NCBI RefSeq assembly: GCF_000004195.4
Contig: NC_030679.2
Location: forward strand, 32,229,712 to 32,293,711
From: Xenopus tropicalis
Taxonomy: Eukaryota > Chordata > Amphibia > Anura > Pipidae
Length of the DNA: 64,000 nucleotides
Direction of reading: 5' to 3'
Every line of letters starts with the position of its first letter. Position 1 is the stretch's first letter. Under the pieces are notes generated by a model that was not told the origin of the DNA, made no database searches, and worked only from the letters and a program-made list of their open reading frames with translations. A program made the translations under genes and the position numbers. Shown piece after piece: positions 44,051 to 56,483 of the stretch.

Positions 44051-46206
44051 ATATACAGAATTACAAAAAGTGCCATCTGCTAAGAAACATACTGTAGGAC
44101 GTCCCTGTCCTGTAATACTATCATTTGTTCCCAGTAATGGATTAAGTAAGTGTGACATCTTTTGTAGGAAGGCCACTAAGCGGCACTTGTTAACAGTTTA
44201 GGTTAGGATAATATGTAATGTAGCTTCCGGCCACCAGAGAGAGTGAGGTTTTGGGAAAGTGTACTTCCCAACCATGACAGTAAAGGGGGATAGAGAATTT
44301 GATGCAGAGCTCCAGTGGAGGAACGTGGACAGAAAATGCGCAATGTGCCACTGTGCTTGCTACCTCAGGCCCTATTACATTTAGGGAATGTCACCACTGC
44401 AAATGGACCATGTGAAACCAGAACCCAACTTCTGTGGGTCAAGAGGATAAAATGAGAGCTGTATGCACCTCAACAATGTTATCTGAGAGATCTACCTGGG
44501 AGGAGTAATGGGCACCCTTTTCTCTAAAAAGAGTGTTGCCTCCAGTGTGGGAGGCCGAGTCTGTTAACTCTGCAAATGACAGGGTTCTACCAGCTGCACG
44601 TGTTATAGCCAAACCATCACCTCTTACTAGGGCTGGATCTGTGGGGGCTATTTCATGCCATTGGCCTGCACAAGATGAGGCCAGTCTCTGGGTTTTACCC
44701 GGGCAAGCTCCAGAAAAAGAGCTGTTTTCAGGGTTCAGAAAAAAAAAAAGATTAATTTTGAAGATGGGACTTCTACATGCCCCGGAGTGGGTATTTCTGG
44801 AAGTGGAGTGTTATTTGCTTAGGTTGCAATTTTTGATTGGTTCAGGTTTGTTCATCAGAATCTCCCATTGAAGTTATATTGACCAAAAGCCCAAGGGATT
44901 TTAACTTGATGTAAAGACTGCAGCTCTTCAGGAAACCTCTTTTGAACCTCACCACCTCACCACCTAAATTAAGCTATTAATGAAGTGTTAAGTGTTATAA
45001 TTGTTTTATTCACTGTAGTACTTTTAGTACTTAGCATTTAGTATTGTTTAGGATTGTTTGTTGGTAGCCATTTTAGTTAGTAAAGTAGCATGTGTTGAAA
45101 AGTGTAATTTCTGAACTGAATAGTGCTATAGCACTAAATGATTTTATCGGTGAGACCGGAGATTCTAATAGCTGTCGAAATCTCCTTGCTGCCTAGTAAT
45201 GTTAGTCAGGTGCTGAGCCTGATAGTACCATTGTACATTTGCAGTTTACTTTAATGTTATTATGTTTTTAAATATAATTTTGTCAAGATAAACTGAGATT
45301 TGGCACAGCAGCTCTCTTAAGGTTTGCAGTGCCAATGGGTATGTTGAACATGCACGTGGTGTCCCCATTCAGAAGCCACTCTGCAAATCTTTTGTTCTTT
45401 TCTTAAAAAATGTTAAAGTTGTAGTGGGTAGAGAGAGAAAAAATCTGCACAGAAATATAGGTCACTTTCATAATTCTTTCTTGTACCTATCAGCAATCTG
45501 GCCTGGAGCCGATCCTCTCACTTTGAGAAGAACATTATGATATTAATTAAATATTTCAGAATTTGCTTGCAAAAGGAAAGCTAAATCCTTTATATTGGAA
45601 GGATGCATAGATATTTAATTTATGTTCTGTGAGAAAATAAGCTGTAAACTAAAAAACTGAAATGAGATTATATGTTACATTTGATATCAGTGTGTGCATT
45701 GCTCTAGGTGCTTCTTGATACTGATATTAATTTTGCCTCTGTAAGGCAAAATGATGAATCCTCACAGTAGGACTCTTAATATGCTGCGGAATTACAATTA
45801 CCCAGCATGTTATCAATTAAAAAGCGGGAGGAGTAAACCAAGATATGGCGAGTAAAATACAACATTATTGCTTATTAATACGACAAGTTTATTGTTCATA
45901 TTTATTATGCCCATTATACAAGCCTTTGTGAAACAAATACATTGTGTTTTAATTGTCAGTTACTATACCTTTTTATTTTGAGTTTCGTAAAGATTTGCTT
46001 AGTGTCTTTCTTTGCTTCAATATGTGCTTTTCTAGCATAAGGAATATGCCCCTGATGCAGCCCTTGTGTTAGTGATGCCAAATATAGTGCCTAGTTACTT
46101 TCACAAAACTACTATTGCACTTCAGTACAAAGAAATGACCATTTCATATCACTTTAATAAATGTATTTATTTATATATTGGATTTTTATTATATATCTAA
46201 CTCTGA
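44051..46206. other. No gene recognised
   Basis: A 112-residue frame (44533-44871) lacks domains and splice context. The region is otherwise AT-rich without clear repeat termini. Confidence 0.45.
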
Positions 46207-46720
46207 TTAAAGGATCCATATGAACTAAATCCTAGAAACAAACATGGGTAGAACTTGCACTAGTTTAAAGTTTTTAGCCTCTTTATAATGATAATGATCC
46301 AGGTTTAAACATTGTGCACAGGAGCTCTCCATCTTGGATTTTGTAAGAAGTGTCAGGGACACTGCACATGCTCAGTGTGCTCTAGGCAACTGGTGAGAAA
46401 CTAAGATTAGGGGCCATCACAAATCATCAAGCAGAAAATGAGGTTGGTCAGTCATATATCTGACACTACAGGGATGATTATTCAATTCTGATGATAATTG
46501 CTTTGGTTTCTGAGCTGCCATATAACGAGAATCTGAATTAATTACTATTCAGCCATATATTATGTTGATTTTCTTTACATATAGTATTATTAACATTTAT
46601 TTATAAAGCACAACATATTCCGCAGCGCTGTACATGGTGTGAGTCGGTCCCTAAGGGCAGGTGACAGCAGCACAGAGCATGTGCAGTGAAATGGCAGAAA
46701 ACAAGATGGAGGTACAATGA
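46207..46720. mobile_element. T2-type MITE, forward copy
   Basis: TTAAAGGATCCATATGAACTA at the start and interior text GGGACACTGCACATGCTCAG and CAGAAAATGAGGTTG recur inverted at 47479-48062. A short SINE-like tail piece (46588-46640, TTTATTTATAAAGCAC) is inserted here and absent from the other copy. Confidence 0.65.
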
Positions 46721-47478
46721 GGCTGTGGCCACAAAATTTATACTATAGGTCCTCTGCACCCCTGCCTAATGGTTAAAAATGTAGTGGTCAGCACAGCATG
46801 CCCTTGTTTGTTATAGTTTATAAAGGAACATGGCCAGCTTTATGTTGTAGCTTTTACCCTTCCCAGCTACAGTCAGGTGATCCCAGTGGGCCAATAAAAG
46901 GGCAACCATTTGGGGGTTTTAACCTTGAAAGCAAGTAAGTTGCTAGTAAAACTCAGTCCCTTTGTTAAATGTATAATGAAGCAGTAGAATTCTTAATGAA
47001 TTAGATGAAAGTGAGGGTAGGACTGGCCAGACCGGGGATGACTTTGATGTAGTTGGCCAGCTTGAACTATATTGCAATGTATGGACAAACAATCCCTCTT
47101 TTGCTTAAAGGGAAGGGCATTTCTTGGTAGCTTAATGCACAGTCTTAATGTCTTATATATATACAGTATATAGATAATGGGTGAGTGCAGAGGATCTTTT
47201 GTTGTTGTCAATACTGACAGAAAGTGTGGTTGGGATGAAAATAAAGTTAGGTTGAGAAAGCCACACTAATAATCTGTTTATGTCTCAAATATATAAGGAA
47301 AAAATAATACATATTATCTGTGTAAAAGATTTATTATGCATATGCAACATTTGATTTCTGTCACCATTTGGAAAGCAAAGACCTAGTATTTGGGACACAG
47401 CTACTGGGGTTGCAGGGGTTGGAACCAACACTGAGAGCAGAATAGAAAGGGCTTCATGTATATTTGCCCTTCTTCCCT
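46721..47478. repeat. Dispersed repeats between the inverted MITEs
   Basis: 46720-46980 is the inverse of the repeat at 6.42-6.73 kb. 47020-47210 has GACTGGCC and ATAATGGGTGAGTGC text that recurs at 49595-50200. No gene. Confidence 0.5.
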
Positions 47479-48062
47479 TTAATGGAAGACTAAAGTTTAA
47501 CTAAAGTAGGCTGTTGAACAGCCTATGTCTGTACCAGCCCAAAGCAACCCCAGCCCTTAAGCAGGGAAGGTCTGTGCTCCCAAATATGCCCCAGTAGCCC
47601 CCCATCTTCTTTTCTGCTGATTTCCTGCACATGCTCTGTGCTGCCGTCACTTACCTGAGCTTAGGGACCGACACAATTTACTGTATATATAGAATATAAA
47701 TTTTAGGATATAAATCTGATTAGCTATTAATTTAGATTCTCATTACTTGGCAGCTCTGAAACCAGTGCAAATAGCATCAGAATTCAATAATCAGCCCTGT
47801 AGCATCAGCTTATGCTATAGGACAACCTCATTTTCTGTTTGATAATTTGCAACCCCTAAGCTTAGCTTCTCAACAGCTGCCCAGAGCTCACTGAGCATGT
47901 GCAGTGTCACTGATACTTCTAGCAAAGTCCAAATGGTGAGCTCCTGTGACAACTGTATCATTACATGTATAGAGATGCTGAAACTTTAGGCTGGTGCTTA
48001 AGTTCAGTATATCAAATATGGCATTCTAGCCGTATTCATTTTAGGGTTTAGTTCTCCTTTAA
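47479..48062. mobile_element. T2-type MITE, inverted copy
   Basis: It ends TTTAGTTCTCCTTTAA at 48062 and starts TTAATGGAAGACTAAAG near 47479. Both fit the TTAAAGGAGAACTAAA-type terminus. The interior is the inverse of the 46.2-46.7 kb copy over several hundred bases. Confidence 0.75.
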
Positions 48063-49590
48063 AACAATAATATTTATTTAACTCTAGGCAGCATATTTAG
48101 AAATTTGCCATCAAAATGTGCAGATATAATACACTATACAAATTCGCTAATACAATGATACACCATATAAAATCATGGGTAATGAATTTTTGCAAATTTG
48201 AGTTTAAAGAGGGAGTATACTCTTTTGTTCAAAATGAGTTTAATAATAGGGCTTATGCTGAACATGCTTTTTTTGCGATCTGCATTTTGGTCCTGTGTTT
48301 TGTACTAAATATTCTAAATATTTGCCTCACAAAGACTAACTATGGAGTAGCTTCAGGTTTCCTATTTACCATGTTTAGCTCAAGAAATAGCAAAAACTAT
48401 ACAAAAGTATGTTTAGTACATGCACTATTCATTGCACACACGCTGGACTAGCAGTATGCTTTAAGGCAGTTGTTAGCTTTAAACAAGTTGTCAGGAACCG
48501 TATAATAAGCAAAAGCAGGACAGCTTAGCAGAACACCCAAGAACTTAAAAACTAAGACATTTATTCAGGCATTAAATTCAGGTGCAGGTGGACTTTTTAT
48601 TTTGAATTTGGAGGCATATCGTTGCTTCACATTAGCGTCATGTTGTGGCTCAGGGACAACTTTTCAATTTGCCATAACATATTTTGCATACCTCTATAGA
48701 TAAGCCTGTTACCTAAAATGTAGTGTTGTTACCTCAGGAGATGCACTAAATCAAGTTGTTGTGTATATTTAGTTCTTAAATTAAGAGTACAAAGGACACA
48801 TTAGCTATGCAACCTAGTTCTGAATATGTTAATACTAAATCCTTCCTTTCCAGGGGAATAATGTATCCAGGCTTCTCACTTTCGGGTCTGCTCTGTATAT
48901 AAATATCTTGGAATTGATGTTAGCTGGCTAATATTAGCATACTGTCCCTATAATCTAAACCTGATTTATTCTTCTCATTGCAGCATGCATATTTGTCATG
49001 CTATGGCACTGTCCCTATAAGCGATATCAAACCTGATTTATTTGTAGCTTCTAGTGCAGCATTTTTCATTCGCTGAGTCTTATGCCAAAAGGGATCCCCA
49101 AGCCATCAAGGAGAAATATCCCTTTATCTAGTTTAATCTTTTAGGCTATTTAAATGCACATTTATGGCGGACTAATCCGTTTGTGCTCCAGCTGTGTAGT
49201 TAGATGTTATTAGGGTCAGTAGGTGCAACATAGCGGCTGTGTTTGTTAATGACCCCTATAATCTCTGCTATAGAACTGCTTTGTCCCCAGTTAGGTTGTG
49301 GCTGTGCTGTAAGGAGCTCATCTTGTGTCGATTAACAGATCTTTAACTTTTCACTCAACAAAAAAACCAAAATGATGATTTTGATCGCGATAGTGTTAAA
49401 ATATCTTCTGTGAAAAAGAAGTTTTGGGTTTTATTGCAGTGTGTTAGTTTTCAGCTTTGTTTTCTGCAGACATTTTTATTTATAGGCTAAACACAGCCCC
49501 AGCAGATAAGGTTTGTTATAGCAGCTGATAGTGGGTCCTCAAGAAGGCAAAAAAAATGTGTTGCTGATGCCAAAAGGCCAATCTTAGATT
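48063..49590. other. No gene recognised
   Basis: The 111-residue frame at 48116-48451 has hydrophobic stretches but no family I know and no supporting context. Confidence 0.4.
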
Positions 49591-50200
49591 AAAGGGAGGG
49601 TAGGACTGGCCTTTTAACCTGAAAGGGTTCCCAAACTACCATTGCCAACACCCCCCCCCCAAGGAGGCAATAAGGACAACCAGGTTGGCATAAAAACAGG
49701 CCACAGCTTTATTAACAAATTACTGTTAAGATTTTACAAGAATCAACATTGTATCAACATTATATCCCCACCCGGAATGCCCACCAGAAGACCACCACCA
49801 ACTGGGCTACCTGCCATGCCGGCCGCCTGTCACAGGAGCAACAGGTGGGCAAGTGGGAGCAGGTAACCATAAAACCAGCGTCCTGGGACCCTTGTCCGAG
49901 GAAACCATATCCACCTTGGCACACTTGTGCCTAAAACTGGGGCATAACAATCCCTGTTTTGCTTAGGGAAGGGCATTACCTAGTCGCCTAATATACAGAA
50001 AGGGGAACTCTACCCAAACTCAAGCTTTTTGAAAGTAATAATATTTATTCATACTTTTGGAAGAAACAGGTTACAGTGAAAGGTACTGTATATTAGGGGT
50101 TTCTGTGTTGTGTGGGGTTTTTTAGCTAATTTTGGTTTCGGAAGCCAGAGTTCCCTTTTAACGTTCTATATATATTGATAATGGGTGAGTGCCGAGGAAC
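49591..50200. repeat. Dispersed repeat, shared with 47.0-47.2 kb
   Basis: AGGACTGGCC, TGCTTAGGGAAGGGCATT and ATAATGGGTGAGTGC phrases match 47020-47215. A C10 run is near 49652. Confidence 0.5.
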
Positions 50201-51117
50201 TCTTGTCTCAGTTGCGCAGTGTTTGTTCTGTGTCACTCTTATGTTTATAATGTATGGATAGAAATAAAGCCTGGGCTGCGGGTTTTCACACAACCGTTAC
50301 AATTATTTCTAATTCTTATTGCAGTGAAAGTACTGGGAAAGTATGCTGCATATTCATTTCAGAAATCAAATCAGCAGCAAGCATGGGCTATAGCCAAGCT
50401 TCACATAAATGAGCAAGTTATAAAATAATCGGCAAGCCCTCTCTGAACGTGATTTACTTGCTACACTTGATTAACCCGCACTTTCGTTTATCTCAAAGAA
50501 CACTTATGAATTTGCGGTGTTTTAATCAACCTTATCCTGATTCATTCATTTAGGAGTGAGATTCATAATATATAGGAAACTACGTGGAACTGAAAATTAT
50601 GCACTTAGGAGATAATAAGTTTTCAATTCATTACAGTTGTCAAAGGCACTCAAGCAATGATACAGAACTCTCCACTTTGCTGATTAAATGCATTCATGCG
50701 CCTTCTTCCAATCCTCGCTAGAAAAACTCAAAAATCTACTTATAAATATGTTTTGAGCACAGGAATCTTACACAGCAAATATAGTGTCTTTATAAACATG
50801 AAGGAATAGAGAGTTTTTGGAATGACTTTACTTGGGAGCTGATATTTTTGAATGTTTCTTACTATGTTAAATTAATTTATAAAAGGTAAACAATGTAATT
50901 CTCTATAAAAACCTGGGGTTTTCCCGTAATTTGGATCTCCATACCTTGAGATTACTAAAAAATAATTTAAACACTAAATAAATCCAATAGGATTGTTTCA
51001 TCTCCAATAAGGATTAATTATATCTTAGTTGGGCTCAAGTACAAGGTACTGTTTATTCCCTGGGATCATATGATTTACAGTGCACACAAACAAACCAACA
51101 TACACAAACCCCTAATA
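50201..51117. other. No gene; palindromic repeat half at 50910-51058
   Basis: CCTGGGGTTTTCCC, CCAATAAGGATTAATTATATC and AGTACAAGGTACTG identify half of the GGTATGGGATC family. The rest is unassigned. Confidence 0.5.
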
Positions 51118-51607
51118 GCCTAAAAGACAGTACCACCCATACACAGTGCCCCCATACACAATGCCCCCCATAGAAAGTGCCCTCAATTGCCCCCATACAC
51201 AGTGCCCCCATAGCAAGTGCCCCCAATTGTCCCCATAGCAAGTGCCCCATAGACATTAACCCTCATAGAAGGTTCCCCCATAGACAGTAACCCTCCATAG
51301 AAAGTGCCTCCAAACACAGTACCCCCCATACGCAGTGCCCCCCATGCGCAGTGCCCCCCATGTGCAGTGCCCCTAACTGCCCCCATAGACAGTACCCCCC
51401 ATACACAGTGCCCCCAATTGAGACAGTACCACCCATACACAGTGCCCCCAATTGAGACATTTCCCCCCATACACAGTGTCCCCAATTGAGACAGTCCCCC
51501 CATACACAGTGCCCCCAATTGAGACAGTACCCCCCATACACAGTGCCCCCAATTGAGACAGTCCCCCCCATACACAGTGCCCCCAATTGAGACAGTCCCC
51601 CCCATAC
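51118..51607. repeat. 33-34-bp C-rich tandem array
   Basis: CAATTGAGACAGT recurs with ATTG at 51417, 51451, 51485, 51518, 51552 and 51586: spacings 34, 34, 33, 34 and 34. The left part (51118-51400) is a more irregular array of CCCCCATACACAGTGCC-like units. The minus strand gives Gly/Val/Trp-rich open frames of up to 140 residues purely from this repeat. Confidence 0.9.
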
Positions 51608-51608
51608 A

Positions 51609-51768
51609 CAGCGGCTCCTCTGTGTATGCGGCTCCTTGTGCGGCGGTGACAGGCCCTTTTATAAGGTTGCGCCCCTGGGTACGTCAGACGTCAGTACGCA
51701 CGGGGCACAACCTTATAAAAGGGCCTGTCACCGCCGCACAAAGAGCCGCATACACAGAGGAGCCGCTG
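51609..51768. repeat. GC-rich 160-bp palindrome
   Basis: The left arm from CAGCGGCTCCTC (51609) mirrors the right arm ending GAGGAGCCGCTG (51768), about 65 bp each, around GTACGTCAGACGTCAG. A TTTTATAAGG/CCTTATAAAA pair lies within the arms. Followed by a second palindrome at 51815-51860 and GGGACAG/CTGTCCC pairs to 51925. Confidence 0.85.
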
Positions 51769-51814
51769 GGGAAGAAGGACCGCCAGCGCATCACGCTGTC
51801 CCGGATACGTCAAT

Positions 51815-51935
51815 GAATGTTCCGCATTTCCGTAATTTATTACGGAAATGCGGGACATTCATGGAACTATCTGGGACAACGGGATGCGCTGTCAAAACCG
51901 GGACTGTCCCGCGGAAAGCGGGACAGTTGGGGGGT
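51815..51935. repeat. Short palindromes, GGGACA-type MITE end
   Basis: GAATGTTCCGCATTTCCGTAA and TTACGGAAATGCGGGACATTC are inverse (51815-51860). CTGTCCCGCGGAAAGCGGGACAG follows as a further hairpin. This looks like the rest of the same transposon-derived unit as 51609-51768. Confidence 0.6.
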
Positions 51936-52217
51936 ATGTATACATGTTAGGTCACATCAGCCAATGAATAGACAAAGTTCTGTTTTTTACTCCCACACTA
52001 CTTCCTGTTACAGTTAGAGCTGCATTATTTCCTGTCAGGTGATCTCTGAGGGAGCACACAGCCCATCACTAAATGGTGGATCAAGGGAAAAGATGTAAAA
52101 GGGCAATATTTACTGATATATATATATACAGTATATATTCCAGTTTGGAAGGATTCTTTAATTTACCACTTAATATGATATAAACTATTTATAAGTATTC
52201 ATTATGAAGGTATAGTC

Positions 52218-52609
52218 TTCCTTTAAAAAATGTTAGGCACCCCCAAGTGACTTAGATCGCTTACCTTGTACCCTGGGCTGGTACCCCTGTTAGGAGAAAA
52301 CCGCACCAGCCCAGGGTACCTGTAGGAAGCGCTTCCTCCTTCCTTTTTCTTCTCCCGGCGAAATCCGTCGGCCGGCGCATGCACAGTAGAGTGAAAAGCC
52401 GACTTTGTTTTTTAAGTTCGGCTTTTCACTCTACTGCGCATGCGCGCGCAAGCGAATAGGAAGTAGGAAGCGCTCGCTGCGACCCCGGGCTGGTGCTGTT
52501 CTCTCCGTACAGTGGCACCAGCCCAGGGTACAAGGTGAGCGATTAAAGTCACTTGGGGGTGCCTAACATTTTCGCACCCTCAAGTGACTTAGCCTTTCCT
52601 TCTCCTTTA
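52218..52609. mobile_element. T2-type MITE with TGTTAGGCACCCCCAAGTG arms
   Basis: The left arm TGTTAGGCACCCCCAAGTGA (52231) is inverse to the right arm ending at 52568. A central palindrome (GTAGAGTGAAAAGCCGA with TCGGCTTTTCACTCTAC) lies at about 52388-52436. The right outer end is CTTCTCCTTTAA at 52609, a TTAAAGG-type terminus. The left outer end is less clear. Confidence 0.75.
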
Positions 52610-52639
52610 AGCTCAGTTGCACAGAGTATTTTCATTGTC

Positions 52640-52985
52640 TGCCTGGCATCATTTACAGTGTTTGCTGGTGTCATTTTCTGCAAACGAGGTCTATACCTAA
52701 TTCCTTAGGAGCAAGTGTGCTGTGCCTACTGACACAGGGAGCTGGAGGAACCCTGGAGCCTGTCAGGGGGTAGTTGTAGCTCCAGGGATCCCCTGCATTA
52801 ATATATGCAGCAGTGCCCAATTCGGAATGGAAGGCAGAAAGGATTGTATGGTGCCGAGCTACTATAGAAAGGTACACAGAGCACATTTAGATGCAAGAAC
52901 CTTCAATAAAAGTGGTTCAGGTGCAACTCACTGTATGGGAAAAAGCATAAGTTGCCCACCGCACTTGTAGACGTAAATGAGCCCT
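52640..52985. repeat. Unnamed dispersed repeat
   Basis: Shares GGAATGGAAGGCAG and AAATGAGCCC with 21.4-21.57 kb, and TAGCTCCAGGG-type text with 59.9 kb. Borders are unclear. Confidence 0.45.
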
Positions 52986-53039
52986 CCGGTCAGTTTATTT
53001 TAAAAATATATTTGGAACAGCTAATAAGCACTATGCTTA

Positions 53040-53430
53040 TCACATGTTTTTTTGCGTTAACATGCAGTGGGATTTTTTCAAGTATGTGTTGGCCCTAGAA
53101 TGATGCAGCCTCCAGTTCTCAGGGAAATGGTCATTTTCAGAACAGTAGTGTTCCGAAAGTGATGGTTACATGCGTAAAATCGTGCGCTAATATAGCAAGC
53201 GGCGAAATATATTGCGTGCAGCGGGAAATAATGCACATGGCGGGAATTAACGCAAGAAAAACGCTCATTGCGAGTTAAATAACGCAAAGAACATCGCGTC
53301 TTAATTATGATGCCTGTCCTTTTAGTGAGTCGAGCGTTAAGTCGCAAAAAATAAAAATCGATAAAATTTTTAACGGATGCTATCAATAGCGCTCGTTTTA
53401 TCGCCCTTTAGTGAATCAGCCCCTATGACT
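53040..53430. repeat. Probable MITE ending TTTAGTGAATCAGCCCC
   Basis: Composition is rich in GCGTTAA and CGCAA. TTAGTGAATCAGCCCC near 53410 resembles a recurrent element end. The left end was not confirmed. Confidence 0.4.
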
Positions 53431-56004
53431 CAAGCACCTTGCATTTATTTAAAGAAGAAACCCTGAACCCCTCAGTATAGGTAGTTTGCAGTTTGTTTTA
53501 GCTGGACGAATTCAAATGATTGATAATGTAGTTTTTTGTTGTTGACCTTTTATGATAATATGATGAGTGGTTATTATTGTGCCTGCACAAATGCTTGTTG
53601 TGGCTTGTTGTGGTTTTACCATGGTTTACCATGACCTCTCTACCTCTGTAATGATATATATAGTATATATCTGTGTGTGCACCAGGGATAAAAGGCACTA
53701 CCCCACATTATATTTTTTTATTTTTCTGAATCTCAAATGATTACATGCATTAAAAGAAAGTAAGTACACCTATAGTTAGGTATTTATACTTTTTAATATG
53801 TTATGTTGTTTTTCTAGGCATTCATTGCCAAAAACTGCACCATGGACTTTTTTCTGTCCCTCCTTGCAGATTCTGTATCGATTGCAGAGAATCAGACCGA
53901 GTGCTGTGTTGTCAGGCATTCACAAAAGCTTTCAGACTATTTTCTCCCCTGGACTGAAGCCCAGCATTAAATCTATGTTGTTAAACTATCACTCACTTTT
54001 AATAAATAAGTCATTCAAAGTTGTGTTATCATAGCAATATATTAAACAGCAATGAGATTTTGTTGTGCCATTGCAAACAATATATACTTTTAGACTGGAT
54101 TATTACAGTGTTTTACTGCTGCAAACTCCATTCAAGTCATTAATTTCAGTTGCTCCAATTCTGCAGATGAATGAAAAGTTAAGCCATCTGTTATTACGTT
54201 CTAAATGTTGAGCTTGGCAATTAGTTTCCTTTGATTAACACACAGACTCTTGGCTCTTTCATGCCATAATGCCTATGGCCCTTCCATTTTATCCATTTCC
54301 GACAGAATATTTTGTTCCAGTTATCTGGTGGCTACAGACTTCACAAAAGTAACTCCATCCTTGGTCTTTTAGGGATGCTGACACTTTTCTTTACCCACGC
54401 TGTGTCATACCCATGCTCCTATATTCTAAACGTGTCCCATTTTATTTAAATATCCTATTTTTGCAGGACACCAACTCAAATGTTATGTCGAAAATCACAG
54501 AACTAGGTTCACTACTTGCATTTTTCTAGGGAAGATCACATCAAAACTTCTTCCTAACTGGCAAACAGCCATGTGCAGTAGGCAGGTTTCCCTCTAGAAG
54601 TCAGTTCTGGAGCAGTCTCTGCCTATATTCTCTCAGCCCCAGGCAGTGTAGTCTAAAGGGCATATTTGTTATAGAATACACCACACATCAATACTTCAAC
54701 ACCATGCTGCTCCATGTAAATTCACTCATATTTATGAAGCTATTTAGATTTTAGTTTTTGGAAGCTCAACCTTTTAATGCCAATTGGGTGCCAATTGTGT
54801 TCGTTCCTGCATCGAGTAAGAGGAAGAACCATTAAAGATCATTCTATTCTATATTTATAGTGAATAATGTACACCCTATTGTAAAATATAAGGATTTTAC
54901 AAGTCACTGAGGAGTCTGATGACCATATAAAAGCAGTTGCAAAGTTGCTACTAAAAGAGCATTTTATAACATAATAGTAGTTAACCTAAAATTGAACCAC
55001 TCTTTAAGTCTTTAGAATGTTGCCTACCTGGCACGTTAATTAACTATTCTCCTATTTCTCCTCTATGACTTAGTATTTACAGTATTCTATAGGGGGCCTG
55101 ATAAGTGCTTTGTAAAACGTAATTACTCTTTTCATGGGTTAATCTATTCCCCTTTTAACACCAGACAATAGGACTTCTTTACTAATGGTAGACGCTCAAC
55201 TTATAAGAGGCACAATATTACACCCCCTACGTGCATCCAAACACTCTTCTTATACCGGAATTATAGGAAAAATACTGCATTATGGGTAAAACCATGGTGA
55301 TTTGCATCTGAAATTGCACTTGTATAAGTAAATGAGCCCCCTGATTAGCAGAGAACTCCCCCAGTCTATATAGGATATATTAGTACCGGAACAACACCAG
55401 GACGTTTTTAATGTAGCCAAGCATGCTTTATTTTCCTTTCAATATAAGAACTCCTAGGGAATAATGCTGAGATATTTACCAACTGAGGAAACAGAGATTA
55501 TACCTGGGCAGCAGTATCAGGGTAGCATGCACTGCATGAACAAATACGTCTTGATTGCTCTTGAGATTTTACACTGCCAGGAATTTTCATTCGATTAGAA
55601 AGACAGCATATTACCTTAAACTTATATTACCTTAAACTGCGACTATTAAACTGCCACTTAATATATGGCGGAACAGCAGTTTTTTTTAATGAAAAACAAG
55701 ATTTTCAGCTGTTTTTCCTTTTCCTTTAGGCATTACAGTGCTGGTTATAATATGCACACATGGCAGATGACAGTAAATCAAATGGCTGTTGATATAAACA
55801 CCACAACAATTACCTGCAAAAATATATTAAAAATACTCATTTTTGATATCATGTAACAAAATAAAACTGCAATGCATGTCATTCAGCTCCTAGGTATTTT
55901 ATACAATGCATAAATATTTATACATGTTCTGTTTTGGGTACAATATTTTGGAATCTGCAATTTGATAAAAGGTAGGCTGGAAAAGAAGATGACATACGGA
56001 AACC
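53431..56004. other. No gene recognised
   Basis: AT-rich. Frames of up to 78 residues without domains. No repeat with defined ends. Confidence 0.45.
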
Positions 56005-56312
56005 TGTACAGGTATGTGATCCCTTATCCAGAAACCCGTGATCCAGAAAGATCTAAATTATGGGAAGGCCATCTCCCATTGACTCCATTTTAATCAAATA
56101 ATTCACATTTTTAAAAACAGTACCTTGTACTTGATCCCAACTCACATATAATTAATCCTTATTGGAGGCAAAACAATCCTGTTAGGTTTATATAATGTTT
56201 AAATGATTTTTAGTAGCCTTAAGATACAAAGATCGAAATTACGGAAAGATCCCTTATCCAGAAAACCCCCGGCCCTGAGAATTCTGGATAATGGGTCCTA
56301 TTCCTGTAATAG
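56005..56312. mobile_element. Palindromic GGTATGGGATC MITE, complete
   Basis: TACAGGTATGTGATCCC at the left and GGGTCCTATTCCTGTA at the right are inverse with changes. Paired inner segments AACCCGTGATCCAG and TCTGGATAATGGG make a long imperfect palindrome. Non-coding. Confidence 0.7.
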
Positions 56313-56483
56313 CAATCTTATGTTATGTACGATTGAAAAATGCCATTATAGCAGTCTATCTTTATAGGCATGTGCGCTAGAATTTCACCATGCATTTTGT
56401 TTTGCGGGAAATGAGCAGGAACAAATGTGAGGAAAGGCCACTAAAAAAACTTTTCCTTGAGACACAGAAAGAAATTGCCAGTG
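56313..56483. other. Short spacer before the minisatellite
   Basis: No feature recognised. Confidence 0.5.

Noticed and set aside
44533..44871. 112-residue open frame as a possible exon
   Set aside because: No domain, no family resemblance and no convincing splice sites.
48116..48451. 111-residue frame with hydrophobic segments
   Set aside because: AT-rich composition explains the hydrophobic residues. No family or regulatory context.
51183..51605. 140-residue Gly/Trp-rich open frame, minus strand
   Set aside because: It is the translation of the 34-bp tandem array in all phases. No gene structure supports it.
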